The notes beneath the pieces were generated by a model. That model had not been told where the DNA came from and ran no database searches. It saw only the letters and a program-made list of their open reading frames with translations. Of a DNA stretch of 64,000 nt, positions 18,205 through 26,254 are shown in pieces; position 1 is the first letter of the stretch; the number at the start of each line of letters is the position of its first letter. This DNA comes from Microbacterium oleivorans NBRC 103075 (GTDB lineage Bacteria > Actinomycetota > Actinomycetes > Actinomycetales > Microbacteriaceae): assembly GCF_001552475.1 (NCBI RefSeq), contig NZ_BCRG01000001.1, positions 475,662 to 539,661 on the forward strand, written 5' to 3'. Made by a program: the position numbers and the translations under genes.

Positions 18205-18669
18205 GTGAGCCTGCCCGTCCCCGCCGCCGACGATGCGGCGATGACCCGGGCCCTCGACCTCGCCGCCGCAGCCCCACGGCACGGCGATGTCCCGGTCGGT
18301 GCCGTCGTCACCCGGGAGGGCCGCGTCGTCGGCGAGGGGAGCAATCTCCGCGAGCGCGACGGCGATCCGCTCGCGCACGCCGAGATCGTGGCGCTGCGAG
18401 CCGCGGCATCCGCTCTGGGTTCATGGAACCTCGAGGACTGCACTCTCGTCGTCACCCTCGAGCCCTGCGTCATGTGCGCCGGCGCGATCCTGCAGACGCG
18501 CATCGGTCGCGTGGTGTTCGGCGCCTGGGATGAGAAGGCAGGCGCTGCCGGCTCGATCCACGACCTGCTCCGCGACCGACGGATGCCGCACCGCGCCGAA
18601 GTCCTCGGCGGCGTCCGCGCCGAGGAGTCGGCCGCCCTGCTGCGCGACTTCTTCGGTCAGAAGCGCTGA
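18205..18669 (+). CDS. tadA: tRNA-specific adenosine deaminase
   Basis: This enzyme makes inosine at the wobble position of tRNA-Arg(ACG). The 154-residue protein has the cytidine/deoxycytidylate-deaminase zinc motifs: HAEIVAL (His ligand and catalytic Glu) and LEPCVMCAGAIL (two Cys ligands). VPVGAVV and RRMPHRAEVLGGV are TadA-typical. GTG 18205 is chosen because TACGCT precedes it by 6 bp and it leaves the usual N-terminal helix intact; ATG 18241 would cut into that helix. It converges on the following hydrolase gene. Confidence 0.92.
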   Translation: MSLPVPAADDAAMTRALDLAAAAPRHGDVPVGAVVTREGRVVGEGSNLRERDGDPLAHAEIVALRAAASALGSWNLEDCTLVVTLEPCVMCAGAILQTRIGRVVFGAWDEKAGAAGSIHDLLRDRRMPHRAEVLGGVRAEESAALLRDFFGQKR

Positions 18670-18672
18670 GCG

Positions 18673-19785
18673 TCAGTCCGACGAGCTGAGGATGATCGCC
18701 TCGGTCGGAGGGGCGGGGGATGCCGGCGAGCCGATGTACCCGGTCAACTCGAGCAGCGCGCGGCGGAAGACCGCGGGCCGCTCGAGGTGGGGCGTGTGGC
18801 CGACGCCGGGGAGCGCGAGCTCCGTGGCGGTACCCCCGGCATCCGTGTAGCGGCGGAGCACCTCGCGGGTCTGCGACACCATCGGCTGGGCGGGGGCGAC
18901 GTCGGCGCCCGGCCAGTCCGGAAGGATGCCGAGCGCGCCGAGGTGGTTCGGGTCGGAGAACGACGTATCGGAGACGAGCAGGTCGAGGACTCCGCGCATC
19001 CAGAGGATCGTCGGCTTCTCCGCGAGATCGACGATCCCGGAGACGTCGAAGTTCGACGGTGCGAGTGCGTTGAGGATGCCGAAGCGGCCGGGTGCGTATC
19101 CGGGCCAGTGCGGGCTCGTCACCGCTTCGCCCGGGTAGTTGCCGGTCGCGGTCGAAGTGGAGAGCATCGCCTCCACCCACATGTCCTCGTGCTCCGTCGT
19201 GAAGTCCTCGGCGACGAACGATGCGCGAAAGACGCTCCGAGGCGACGTGGGTGATTCGGCATCGGCCTCGCGCGCCGTCAGTCGCCTCACGAACTCCGCG
19301 TTCGCCATTCCTCCACCGCAACCGGCGTCGTCGTCCGTCAGCCGCGTTCCGTCGAGTCGCGTGCCGCCGACGCCGTAGGGCGAGACCGGGGACTCGAGCA
19401 GGATTGTCTGCACGGGGTGATCGAGCGCGAACTGCAGAGCGACCGCGCCGCCCAGGTCCCAGCCGACGAGGTGAGGCGCCTGGATGTCGATAAGGGCGAG
19501 CGTGGCGGCGACGTCCTCACTCAGATCGCGGACGCCACGACGCGCGTCGACGGGCATGTGCTCTGTGCCGCCGAATCCGCGGAGATCGATCGCGACGACC
19601 CGGAACTCCGCGGGAAGGTCCTGCATGAGTTCCTGCCAGACGAGCGCCGACGACAGTGCTCCGTGGAGCAGCACGACGGTGCGGTCGGGAGCCGCGGCCG
19701 GGTCGTCGCCCGCGCGCTCGAGGATGTTCACGCTCAGGCGATCGGTGTCGATGATGCGGGACGTGATTCCGTCGAGGAGTGCCAT
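18673..19785 (-). CDS. Alpha/beta hydrolase with Asp nucleophile
   Basis: This 370-residue alpha/beta-hydrolase has the oxyanion strand VVLLHGALSSALVW, the nucleophile elbow LVGWDLGGAVAL and the catalytic His in GVGHTPHLERP. The nucleophile is Asp, as in haloalkane dehalogenases and epoxide hydrolases, rather than Ser. A 70-residue cap lies between. The ATG at 19785 follows TATCAT by 6 bp; longer in-frame extensions overlap proC. The family knowledge suggests dehalogenase or epoxide hydrolase chemistry; the real substrate is not visible. Confidence 0.85.
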   Translation of the reverse strand: MALLDGITSRIIDTDRLSVNILERAGDDPAAAPDRTVVLLHGALSSALVWQELMQDLPAEFRVVAIDLRGFGGTEHMPVDARRGVRDLSEDVAATLALIDIQAPHLVGWDLGGAVALQFALDHPVQTILLESPVSPYGVGGTRLDGTRLTDDDAGCGGGMANAEFVRRLTAREADAESPTSPRSVFRASFVAEDFTTEHEDMWVEAMLSTSTATGNYPGEAVTSPHWPGYAPGRFGILNALAPSNFDVSGIVDLAEKPTILWMRGVLDLLVSDTSFSDPNHLGALGILPDWPGADVAPAQPMVSQTREVLRRYTDAGGTATELALPGVGHTPHLERPAVFRRALLELTGYIGSPASPAPPTEAIILSSSD

Positions 19786-19845
19786 GAGCCGATGATAGGC
19801 CGGGCTCCTGCGTCGCGCCGAGGAGGTGGATGACAGGATGGGGGC

Positions 19846-20679
19846 ATGACGCACCACCTCCCGCCTGTGGCCATCCTCGGAGCCGGTTCGATGGGAGGTG
19901 CGATCGCGCAGGGCCTCGCGCGATCCGGTCAGGCCGTGTCGGTCACGGTCACCAACCGCACCGCCGCGAAGGCGCGCGAACTCGACGGACTCGACACGGT
20001 GACGAGCGTTGCGCTCGCGGATGTTCCGTCGGCGAACACGGATGCCGCGGCATCCGCTGACATCGTCCTCGTCGGTGTGAAGCCGGCCATGGTCCCCGAC
20101 CTCCTGCGGGAGATCGCCGAGTCCCTGCGGCCGGGGACGATCGTCGTCAGCCTGGCGGCAGGAGTGACGATCGAGACCTTCGAGACGATCGTCGGTCCCG
20201 ACGTCCCCGTCATCCGCTCCATGCCGAACACTCCCGCCGTCGTGGGAAAGGCTGTCACCGGCCTCGCCGCGGGGTCATCTGCGTCGCCCGAGAACGTCGC
20301 TCTCGTTCGTCGATTGTTCGAGACGTGCGGGGTCGTCATCGAGGTGCCCGAGGGGCAGATCGACGCGCTCTCGACGATTTCGGGATCCGGCCCCGCCTAC
20401 GTCTTCCTGCTGGTCGAAGCGCTCACCGAAGCCGCCCGTGGCAAGGGATTCGAGGAAGCCGACGCGCGCCTCATGGCGGAGCAGACCTTCATCGGGGCGA
20501 CCGCACTCCTGGCCGCGAGTGGCGAGGACCCGGCCGAGCTCCGACGCCGCGTCACGAGCCCCAAGGGCACGACCGAGCGCGCCATCGGAGTCCTGCAGAC
20601 GGGCAACCTCGACGGCTTGTTCTCGCAGGCGACGGATGCCGCCCTGTCCCGCGCCCGCGAGCTCGCGACCGGCGTCTGA
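19846..20679 (+). CDS. proC: Pyrroline-5-carboxylate reductase
   Basis: This is the last step of proline synthesis, NAD(P)H-dependent. The 277 residues fit the family. The N-terminal Rossmann motif is AILGAGSMGGAIAQGL, followed by the VGVKPAMV and VSLAAGVTI segments and IRSMPNTPA. The C-terminal ProC signature runs through SGSGPAYVFLLVEALTEAA and VTSPKGTTERAI. CAGGAT sits 6 bp before the ATG. It is divergent from the hydrolase at 19785 and converges on the MFS gene within 6 bp. Confidence 0.96.
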   Translation: MTHHLPPVAILGAGSMGGAIAQGLARSGQAVSVTVTNRTAAKARELDGLDTVTSVALADVPSANTDAAASADIVLVGVKPAMVPDLLREIAESLRPGTIVVSLAAGVTIETFETIVGPDVPVIRSMPNTPAVVGKAVTGLAAGSSASPENVALVRRLFETCGVVIEVPEGQIDALSTISGSGPAYVFLLVEALTEAARGKGFEEADARLMAEQTFIGATALLAASGEDPAELRRRVTSPKGTTERAIGVLQTGNLDGLFSQATDAALSRARELATGV

Positions 20680-20689
20680 CGAGGGTCAG
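20676..20689. terminator. Stop-codon hairpin between proC and the MFS gene
   Basis: CTGAC (20676-20680), a GAGG loop and GTCAG (20685-20689) form a 5-bp stem that includes the proC TGA and the reverse TGA of the MFS gene. It is short and lacks a T-tract, so it is only a candidate bidirectional terminator. Confidence 0.3.
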
Positions 20690-21954
20690 GCCTCGCCGAG
20701 GGTGAGGTCTTCGGCCGTCGTCCGCTCGCTGAGGTCCGCGGTGTGGTCTGCCCGGACCACGAGGTGGCGGAGGGCGAACAGGAGCGCAGCGCCGAGTGCG
20801 GCCGATACCGCCGCGGCGGCATAGGGCGCCCCGACTCCGAACACCGCGAGGGCGGTGCCGACGGGTGCGCCGATTGCTCCTCCGAAGAATCGGAAGCCCG
20901 AGTAGGCCGAGCTGGCGACGGCTCGAGGCAGTGTGGTCGCCTCCATGGCGGCCTCGGTGAGGATCGTGTTCACGGCTCCGATCTCGATGCCGAGGAGGAC
21001 GACGCACACGACGAGCAGCGGACGCGACCCCGCGCTCAGCGCTGCGGCGACGTGGGTCGCGGCGAAGGCGACGAGGAACCAGAACAGGACCCACACGACC
21101 GAGTACCGCCGCGTCAGTCGGGGCGCGATGAGGACGCCCGCGATGGCCAGGCCGATGCCGAACCCCATCATCACGAGGCCGATGCCGACGGCCGGCAGCT
21201 CCAGGGCGTAGGGCGTGTACGAGAGGGTGACGAAGAAGCCGGCGTTGTAGAGGAAGGCGACGACACTGATGGCGAGCAGCCCGCGGTCGGCGAAGGCCCG
21301 GAACGGTGCGCTGACCGAGCTTCGCTGTGCGGCGAGTCCGCGGTCACGGACGAGGACGAGGAGCGCCGCGACGCCGACGGCGAAGAGGGATGCCGTGCCC
21401 CAGAAGGGTGCGAACCAGCCGATCTGTCCGAGCAGTCCGCCGAGGAGCGGGCCGACCGCGAGGCCGATTCCGAGTGCCGCCTCGTAGAAGACGACGGCGT
21501 GCTCGCTGCGTCCACCGGATGCCGAGACGATCGAGGCGAGGGCGGTGGAGAGGAAGAGGGCGTTGCCGAGACCCCAGACGGCTCGGAAGCCGATCAGTTC
21601 ACCCACGTTGGTCGACAGAGCGCACCCGATGGCCGCGAGCGCGATCACCGCGAGCCCGAGGATCATGACCGCGCGGGTGCCGATCCGTGTCGACAGCCAG
21701 CTCGTGAAGAACATGGCCGACGCGGTCACGGCGAGGTAGCTCGTGAACAGCAGCGACGTCTGCACCGGCGTCGCATCCAGATCGGCTGCGACGGTGGGGA
21801 GGATAGGGCCGACGAGGCCGATCCCCATGAACGCGACCATCGCGGCGAAAGCGATCGCCCAGACGGCGGGCGGCTGCGACAGGAGTCGCTGCTGTTCGGG
21901 CTCCGCGCGTGTCACGGAGGAGGTCGGGACGGTTCCGGTGTCGAGGGCGGTCAT
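20686..21954 (-). CDS. MFS transporter (12-helix drug/metabolite exporter)
   Basis: This 422-residue exporter has about 12 hydrophobic segments. Family landmarks are FMGIGLVGPILPTVAADL in helix 1, a degenerate motif A (STRIGTRAVMILGL) and motif C (EAALGIGLAVGPLLGGLLGQ). It starts divergently from the MarR gene at 22020, which probably controls it. The ATG has GAGGA directly before it and TAGCAT 7 bp upstream. The promoters of both genes share a 60-bp region with a weak dyad. Confidence 0.9.
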   Translation of the reverse strand: MTALDTGTVPTSSVTRAEPEQQRLLSQPPAVWAIAFAAMVAFMGIGLVGPILPTVAADLDATPVQTSLLFTSYLAVTASAMFFTSWLSTRIGTRAVMILGLAVIALAAIGCALSTNVGELIGFRAVWGLGNALFLSTALASIVSASGGRSEHAVVFYEAALGIGLAVGPLLGGLLGQIGWFAPFWGTASLFAVGVAALLVLVRDRGLAAQRSSVSAPFRAFADRGLLAISVVAFLYNAGFFVTLSYTPYALELPAVGIGLVMMGFGIGLAIAGVLIAPRLTRRYSVVWVLFWFLVAFAATHVAAALSAGSRPLLVVCVVLLGIEIGAVNTILTEAAMEATTLPRAVASSAYSGFRFFGGAIGAPVGTALAVFGVGAPYAAAAVSAALGAALLFALRHLVVRADHTADLSERTTAEDLTLGEA

Positions 21955-21974
21955 TCCTCATATGCTACACCGAT

Positions 21975-21991
21975 GTTTTACCAGTGAATTA
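21975..21991. promoter_or_regulatory. Candidate MarR operator dyad in the MFS/marR intergenic region
   Basis: The A/T-rich segment TTTTACCAGTGAATTAA is a weak dyad, with TT/AA ends and a CAGTG centre. It lies between the two divergent starts, where MarR proteins normally bind. Symmetry is imperfect, 8 of 17 positions, so this is only a suggestion. A/T richness in a 70% GC genome supports a regulatory role. Confidence 0.3.
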
Positions 21992-22019
21992 ACTTCGTCC
22001 ACGTCGCTAGAGTGGAATG

Positions 22020-22517
22020 GTGACCGACCCCGCCGACCTGATCGACCGCATCCGAGCCGCCTGGGCGTCGACGATGCCCGAGATCGACACGTCGCCGGTC
22101 GACGTGTGGGGGCGCCTCAACCGCACGAGCACGCTGGCCACGGCGCAGATCGAGCGCCTGCTCACGGAGAGCGGGGTCTCGCGGTCGGAGTTCGACGTGC
22201 TCTGCGCCTTGGCGCGGACCGGCCGGCCGCTCCGCGCCAGCGAGGTCACGGCCGAGACGATGCTCAGCGGTGCCGCCACGACCAAGCTCACGAGCCGGCT
22301 CGAATCCGCGGGGCTCATCAGAAGAGAGCGTTCCGACCGCGACGGTCGTGCCGTGCAGCTGTCGTTGACGGATGCCGGTCGTCACCTCGTCGAGCGCGAG
22401 ATGCCCCGCGCACTCGCACACGATGCGCGACTGCTCGACGGGTTCAGCGACGACGAGCAGCAGGTGCTCGCCGGTCTGCTCGCCCGCCTGCTCGCGAACG
22501 CGCAGCGCGAGGCCTGA
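22020..22517 (+). CDS. MarR-family transcriptional regulator
   Basis: This 165-residue winged-helix repressor has the MarR core: GVSRSEFDVLCALARTG, the recognition helix LSGAATTKLTSRLESAGLIRR and the wing RSDRDGRAVQLSLTDAG. GTG 22020 is preferred to ATG 22017 because TAGAGT (22008-22013) is then exactly 6 bp away, as at many genes here. Its divergent neighbour is an MFS exporter, the classic local target for autoregulated MarR control. The ligand is unknown. Confidence 0.92.
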   Translation: MTDPADLIDRIRAAWASTMPEIDTSPVDVWGRLNRTSTLATAQIERLLTESGVSRSEFDVLCALARTGRPLRASEVTAETMLSGAATTKLTSRLESAGLIRRERSDRDGRAVQLSLTDAGRHLVEREMPRALAHDARLLDGFSDDEQQVLAGLLARLLANAQREA

Positions 22518-22541
22518 TCCGGATCAACGCCGCCGGATCAG
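22514..22541. terminator. Hairpin between marR and trkA, 9-bp stem
   Basis: CTGATCCGG (22514-22522) and CCGGATCAG (22533-22541) are perfect inverted repeats with a 10-nt loop. The stems contain the TGA of marR and the reverse TGA of trkA. No T-run follows on either strand. It is symmetrical, so it could act on both converging transcripts. Confidence 0.5.
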
Positions 22542-23209
22542 CGGTCGAGCGAGGCGAATCGCTCGATGTCGGAGTTCGTCCCCGACACGATGATGAGGTC
22601 GTGGTTGGTGACGACGGTGGTCGCCTCCGCATAGCGGAAGGGCTTACCGGGGCTCTTCACGCCGACGACGGTGACGTTGTACTTCGAGCGGACGCCCGAC
22701 TCGTTGAGGCCGACGCCGCGGATGAAGCGCGGCGGGTACATCTTGGCGAGGACGAAGTCGTCGTCGAAGCGGATGAAGTCGAGCATCCGGCCGCTGACGA
22801 GGTGCGCGACGCGCTCACCGGCTTCGCGCTCGGGGTAGATGACGTGGTTGGCGCCGACTCGGGCGAGGATCTTGCCGTGCGACTGCGAGACCGCTTTCGC
22901 CCAGATCTGCGGGACCTTGAGGTCGACGAGGTTCGCCGTGATGAGGACGGACGCCTCGATGGACGACCCGACGGCGACGACGGCGACCTGGAAGTCCTGC
23001 GCGCCGATCTGCTTCAGCGCCTCGATGTTGCGCGCGTCGGCCTGCACGGCGTGCGTGACGCGCTCGGACCACTTCTGCACAAGGTCGAGACTGTCGTCGA
23101 TCGCGAGCACGTCGCGATCGAGTCGGTCGAGCTCGCCCGCGCACGCGGCGCCGAAGCGACCGAGTCCGATGACGAGGACGGGCGAATCGCTGCGCAACTG
23201 CTCAACCAA
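22538..23209 (-). CDS. TrkA/KtrA-type potassium channel regulatory subunit
   Basis: This 223-residue cytoplasmic RCK protein gates the membrane partner encoded just upstream. The N-terminal Rossmann domain begins VLVIGLGRFGAACAGEL; the C-terminal half, with GVGLNESGVRSKYNVTVVGV, is a TrkA-C ligand-binding domain. A TTG at 23209 is chosen: GGAAAGG lies 7 bp before it and it overlaps the trkH stop by 8 bp, as expected for coupling. ATG 23236 is the alternative but lacks a ribosome site. ATP/ADP or cyclic di-AMP are the known ligands of this family. Confidence 0.88.
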   Translation of the reverse strand: MVEQLRSDSPVLVIGLGRFGAACAGELDRLDRDVLAIDDSLDLVQKWSERVTHAVQADARNIEALKQIGAQDFQVAVVAVGSSIEASVLITANLVDLKVPQIWAKAVSQSHGKILARVGANHVIYPEREAGERVAHLVSGRMLDFIRFDDDFVLAKMYPPRFIRGVGLNESGVRSKYNVTVVGVKSPGKPFRYAEATTVVTNHDLIIVSGTNSDIERFASLDR

Positions 23210-24644
23210 CGATGGGCCTTTCCACGGGCAGCGCATAGTGCTGCGTTCGGCTGGTCGCGGCCACCGCCGCGGCGAGTGTCACTGTACCAACGCGCCCCAT
23301 GAACATCGTGACGGCCATGACGAAGACGGCGGGGTCGGGGAGCTCCTGCGTGAGTCCGGTCGACAGCCCCACGGTCGCGAAGCCCGACACGACGTCGAAG
23401 AGGACCTCGTCGAGCGGCGCCCTCGTCAGATGCGCGATCGTGATGGTCGACAGCGCGACGATCGTGGCACCCCAGGCGACGACGGAGAGGGCGACCCGCT
23501 GAACGTCGCTCGGGATGCGGCGGCCGAACACCGAGACGCTCGGGCGGCCCTTGGCCTCGGACCAGACCGCGAGCGCCAGGACGGCGAGTGTCGTCACCTT
23601 GATGCCACCGGCCGTCGAGGCCGAGCCGCCGCCGACGAACATGAGCATCGATCCCACGACGAGGGAGGACTCGTGCATCTCGCCGATGTCGATGATCGAG
23701 AACCCGCCGGACCGCGTCATCGCAGAGAGGAACAGGGCCTGGAAGGTCGTGTCCCAGGCATCCAGTGTTCCGAAGGTCTTCGGGTTGCCGTATTCGAGGA
23801 TGACGAAGGAGAGCGCCCCCACGAAGAACAGGACGACCGTCGTGATGAGCGTGAGCTTGACGTGAAGCGACCACCGGCGCACGTGCCAGTGGTGCTTCCA
23901 CAGCGCGTAGATGACGGGGAAGCCGATCGAGCCGAGGAAGACACCCGCCATGAGGATGCTGAGGAGCAGGTAGTTCTGCGCGAACGGCGCGAGGCCCTCG
24001 GCGTTCGGAGCGAAGCCGGTGTTGGTGAACGCCATCGCCGAGTAGTAGGGCGCTTCCCACAGCGCCGTGAGCGGATCGACGCCGCTGGCGAGGAGCGTCG
24101 GATACAGCAGGACGGCGAGTGCGGCCTCGATGACGAGCGTCGACAGTGCGACGGTCGCGAGTAGCTGGCCGACCTCGCCGAGGCGGACGGCCTGACCTTC
24201 GTTCACGGGTCCGCCGTGGGCGCGCATGGGGTTGCTGTCGCCGGCGGCGAGGAGCTTGGCGCGTAGGCCCAGGCGCTTCGAGATGACGAGGCCGAGGATC
24301 GATGCGAGGGTCAGCACGCCGAGCGCGCCGACGTTGACGCCGATGAAGACGAGGACGTGACCGAGCGGCGACCAGTGCGTCGCCATGTCGACCGTCGCGA
24401 GGCCTGTGACGCAGATCGTCGAGACGGCCGTGAACAGAGCGTCCGGTAGGGGCGTCACGCGGCCGTCGGAGGCCATGATCGGCAGCGAGAACAGCGCCGT
24501 GAAGAGCAGGATCAGGGCAGAGAAGATGAGGACGGCGAAACGGGATGGGGATGCGGTGGCGAGATCGCGCATCGCCGAGAAAGCGCGTCGATACCACGCC
24601 GGTCCGCCCCGCTGGGCGCGCTCGTCGACGGCTAAGCCCGTCAT
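23202..24644 (-). CDS. TrkH/KtrB-family potassium uptake membrane subunit
   Basis: This 480-residue integral membrane protein forms the K+ pore. Its four selectivity-filter regions are recognisable: STICVTGLATVD, TNTGFAPNAEG, TRSGGFSIIDIG and GFATVGLSTGLTQELP, each with the central Gly. The ATG is preceded by AGGAAGGGG. It is the first gene of a two-gene operon with the RCK subunit, which it overlaps by 8 bp. It is divergent from the ArsR-type regulator at 24713, which might control it, though no operator is evident. Confidence 0.94.
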   Translation of the reverse strand: MTGLAVDERAQRGGPAWYRRAFSAMRDLATASPSRFAVLIFSALILLFTALFSLPIMASDGRVTPLPDALFTAVSTICVTGLATVDMATHWSPLGHVLVFIGVNVGALGVLTLASILGLVISKRLGLRAKLLAAGDSNPMRAHGGPVNEGQAVRLGEVGQLLATVALSTLVIEAALAVLLYPTLLASGVDPLTALWEAPYYSAMAFTNTGFAPNAEGLAPFAQNYLLLSILMAGVFLGSIGFPVIYALWKHHWHVRRWSLHVKLTLITTVVLFFVGALSFVILEYGNPKTFGTLDAWDTTFQALFLSAMTRSGGFSIIDIGEMHESSLVVGSMLMFVGGGSASTAGGIKVTTLAVLALAVWSEAKGRPSVSVFGRRIPSDVQRVALSVVAWGATIVALSTITIAHLTRAPLDEVLFDVVSGFATVGLSTGLTQELPDPAVFVMAVTMFMGRVGTVTLAAAVAATSRTQHYALPVERPIVG

Positions 24645-24712
24645 CCGCGCCCCTTCCTGATTCGGATCGTTGTCATGGTACTCCCGCGCGCGGGGCGGGC
24701 TAACCTAATGCC

Positions 24713-25117
24713 ATGGCGGACATCTTCGACGTGATCGCCGACGGCACCCGTCGGGACATCCTCCAGCTCCTGCGCGAACGCGGGGCCTCCGGGGAGAAGG
24801 GGACGAGCGTCTCGCAGATCGTCACCGCCCTGGGAGTCAGCCAGCCGACGGTGTCGAAGCACCTGAAAGTACTGCGAGAGGCATCCCTCGTCTCGGTCCG
24901 CGAAGACGGCCAGCACCGGTACTACAGCCTGTCGCCCGAGCCGCTCGACGTCGTCGACGACTGGTTGTTCCCCTTCTTCGCCCTCGACGACGACGGCCTC
25001 GCCGCCGCGACGGGCCTGACCGAGAGCGCCGCCCACGCCGCCGATGTGGTCGGGCGCGCGGCCGCCTCGGCGAAGCACGCTGTCGCGAGCGTCTTCAACA
25101 AGCTGCCGGGCCGCTGA
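24713..25117 (+). CDS. ArsR-type winged-helix transcriptional regulator
   Basis: This 134-residue regulator has the ArsR wHTH at residues 1-75: IADGTRRDILQLLRE, GVSQPTVSKHLKVLREASLVSVREDGQHRYYSL. No Cys metal site is present near the recognition helix, so it is not an obvious metal sensor. The C-terminal 50 residues (AAHAADVVGRAAASAKHAV) look helical. TAACCT lies 6 bp before the ATG. It is divergent from trkH; control of potassium uptake is possible but unproven. Confidence 0.88.
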   Translation: MADIFDVIADGTRRDILQLLRERGASGEKGTSVSQIVTALGVSQPTVSKHLKVLREASLVSVREDGQHRYYSLSPEPLDVVDDWLFPFFALDDDGLAAATGLTESAAHAADVVGRAAASAKHAVASVFNKLPGR

Positions 25118-25147
25118 GTCCTCGCTCGGCCCCACGAGTCACACAGG

Positions 25148-25177
25148 TTTACACGCGTCCCAGCGACCCCCTAATGT
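25148..25177 (+). promoter_or_regulatory. Promoter of the BldC-like gene
   Basis: TTTACA (25148-25153) and TAATGT (25172-25177) are spaced by 18 bp. They lie in an A/T-enriched stretch, and transcription would give a 5' leader of about 35 nt with an AAAGGGGA ribosome site before the ATG at 25219. Contrast this leadered layout with the many leaderless genes nearby. Confidence 0.45.
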
Positions 25178-25218
25178 GGAGGAATTCGCGGGGGATGAAA
25201 AATTCAAAGGGGACACAC

Positions 25219-25410
25219 ATGTCGGACATCTCGGATGTGCGCTTTCTCACGGTTGCAGAGGTCGCTGACCTCATGCGCGTCTCGAAGATGACCGTCTATC
25301 GACTCGTCCACTCGGGCGAGCTCCCGGCCGTGCGCTTCGGCCGCAGCTATCGTGTCCCCGAATCCGCGGTCACCGCAGCCCTGCAACGTCCCATCGCTGA
25401 CGTCGGCTAG
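25219..25410 (+). CDS. Helix-turn-helix protein, MerR/excisionase (BldC-like) type
   Basis: This 63-residue protein is a single winged-HTH of the excisionase/BldC group: FLTVAEVADLMRVSKMTVYRLVHSGELPAVRFGRSYRVPESAV. It is a compact DNA-binding protein that usually binds direct repeats cooperatively. The start at ATG 25219 has a good ribosome site; an upstream in-frame ATG at 25174 lies on the promoter. Homologues are near-universal in Actinobacteria and next to bS22, as here. Targets in this organism are unknown. Confidence 0.88.
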   Translation: MSDISDVRFLTVAEVADLMRVSKMTVYRLVHSGELPAVRFGRSYRVPESAVTAALQRPIADVG

Positions 25411-25413
25411 ACT
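25408..25413 (+). promoter_or_regulatory. -10 box for bS22 overlapping the BldC-like stop codon
   Basis: TAGACT begins with the TAG stop codon of the preceding gene. Transcription would start near 25420 and give a leader of about 73 nt containing a T6 run (25425-25430) and a hairpin, GGACGCC (25447-25453) with GGCGTCC (25461-25467). The leader could be an attenuator or simply a structured untranslated region. Confidence 0.4.
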
Positions 25414-25492
25414 GATCCGAGGCATTTTTTCCGTTCTGCCGTTCCCGGACGCCGACACCGGGCGTCCAGACCCCTACTTAGTGAGGTTTACC

Positions 25493-25591
25493 GTGGGTTC
25501 AGTCATCAAGAAGCGCCGCAAGCGCATGGCGAAGAAGAAGCACCGCAAGCTGCTTCGCAAGACCCGCCACCAGCGCCGCAACAAGAAGTAA
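25493..25591 (+). CDS. Ribosomal mini-protein bS22 (AURKAIP1/COX24-domain)
   Basis: This 32-residue, extremely basic protein begins MGSVIKKRRKRMAKKKHRK and ends TRHQRRNKK, matching the actinobacterial 30S-associated protein bS22. It would bind rRNA in the small subunit. The GTG at 25493 is preceded by GTGAGG and gives exactly the family N-terminus. The gene is too short for many gene finders. A strong hairpin follows its stop. Confidence 0.93.
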   Translation: MGSVIKKRRKRMAKKKHRKLLRKTRHQRRNKK

Positions 25592-25605
25592 GCGGCACCG
25601 CACAC

Positions 25606-25643
25606 AAGCGCCCCCGACCGGTTCGCCGGTCGTCGGGGCGCTT
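25606..25643 (+). terminator. Strong hairpin after bS22
   Basis: The left arm starts AAGCGCCCCCGACCGG and the right arm is its complement with a 2-nt bulge, closed by a TTCG tetraloop at 25622-25625. The stem is about 16 bp. Only a short T-poor tail (TTCGTGTTG) follows, as is common in high-GC actinobacteria. It lies between bS22 and the thioredoxin-fold gene. Confidence 0.75.
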
Positions 25644-25687
25644 CGTGTTGCGTCCGTGAGGTGCATTCCCGAGGGAGAATGGATGCC

Positions 25688-25945
25688 GTGACCGCACTCA
25701 CCCTCATCTCCAAACCGGACTGCCACCTCTGCGACGTCGCGCGCGAGATCGTCGACTCCGTCGTCGCCGACCTCCCCGAAGGCCAGGTGGACGTCGAGGA
25801 GCTGTCGATCGCCGATGACCCCGCCCTCTACGCGACCTGGTGGGAGAAGATCCCCGTCGTGTTGATCGACGGTGACCTGCACGCGCACTGGCGGCTCTCG
25901 GCCGACCGGCTGCGGACGGCTCTCAGCGCGAAGGCCACGGCATGA
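25688..25945 (+). CDS. Glutaredoxin-like thioredoxin-fold protein
   Basis: This 85-residue protein begins with LTLISKPDCHLCDVAREIV, whose CHLC is a redox-active CxxC at the start of helix 1, and has the cis-Pro segment KIPVVLIDG. It belongs to the glutaredoxin 2/DUF836-like group. The start could be GTG 25688 or ATG 25679; the GTG is preferred because GGGAG is then at a normal distance. Its TGA overlaps the next ATG (ATGA), so the pair is coupled. The reductant and target are unknown. Confidence 0.82.
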   Translation: MTALTLISKPDCHLCDVAREIVDSVVADLPEGQVDVEELSIADDPALYATWWEKIPVVLIDGDLHAHWRLSADRLRTALSAKATA

Positions 25946-26241
25946 TCCGTCACGTGGTGATCTGGAAGATGGCGGCGGACGATGCCGAGACGCGGGCCGC
26001 GCACGCCGCCGAGGTCGTGCGACTGCTCGAAGGACTCATGGGTGTCGTGCCGGCGATCCGTTCGCTCACCGTCGGCGGGAACGTCGCTGCTCCTGAGGTC
26101 AACGCGGATGTCGCGCTCGTCATCGACCTCGATGATCTCGACGCGCTCGAGGCCTACCAGAAGCATCCCGCCCACCAGGAGGTCGCCGCCTACATCCGCC
26201 GCGTGACCGGTGATCGGATGGCCGTCGACTTCACCGTCTGA
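25942..26241 (+). CDS. Dabb-domain (stress-responsive A/B barrel) protein
   Basis: This 99-residue ferredoxin-like barrel protein begins MIRHVVIWKM, the Dabb hallmark, and has IRSLTVGGN, the VALVIDLDDLDALEAYQKHPAHQEV helix and a C-terminal RMAVDFTV strand. Members are dimeric and some are polyketide or terpenoid cyclases, but most have no assigned role. It overlaps the glutaredoxin-like gene by ATGA. It converges on the ABC ATPase gene. Confidence 0.88.
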   Translation: MIRHVVIWKMAADDAETRAAHAAEVVRLLEGLMGVVPAIRSLTVGGNVAAPEVNADVALVIDLDDLDALEAYQKHPAHQEVAAYIRRVTGDRMAVDFTV

Positions 26242-26254
26242 CGCGAGGCGTCAG
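26238..26254. terminator. Stop-codon hairpin, 7-bp stem
   Basis: CTGACGC (26238-26244), a GAG triloop and GCGTCAG (26248-26254) form a perfect 7-bp stem holding the TGA of the Dabb gene and the reverse TGA of the ABC ATPase gene. It lacks a T-tract. The symmetry suits a bidirectional stop for the two converging transcripts. Confidence 0.45.
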
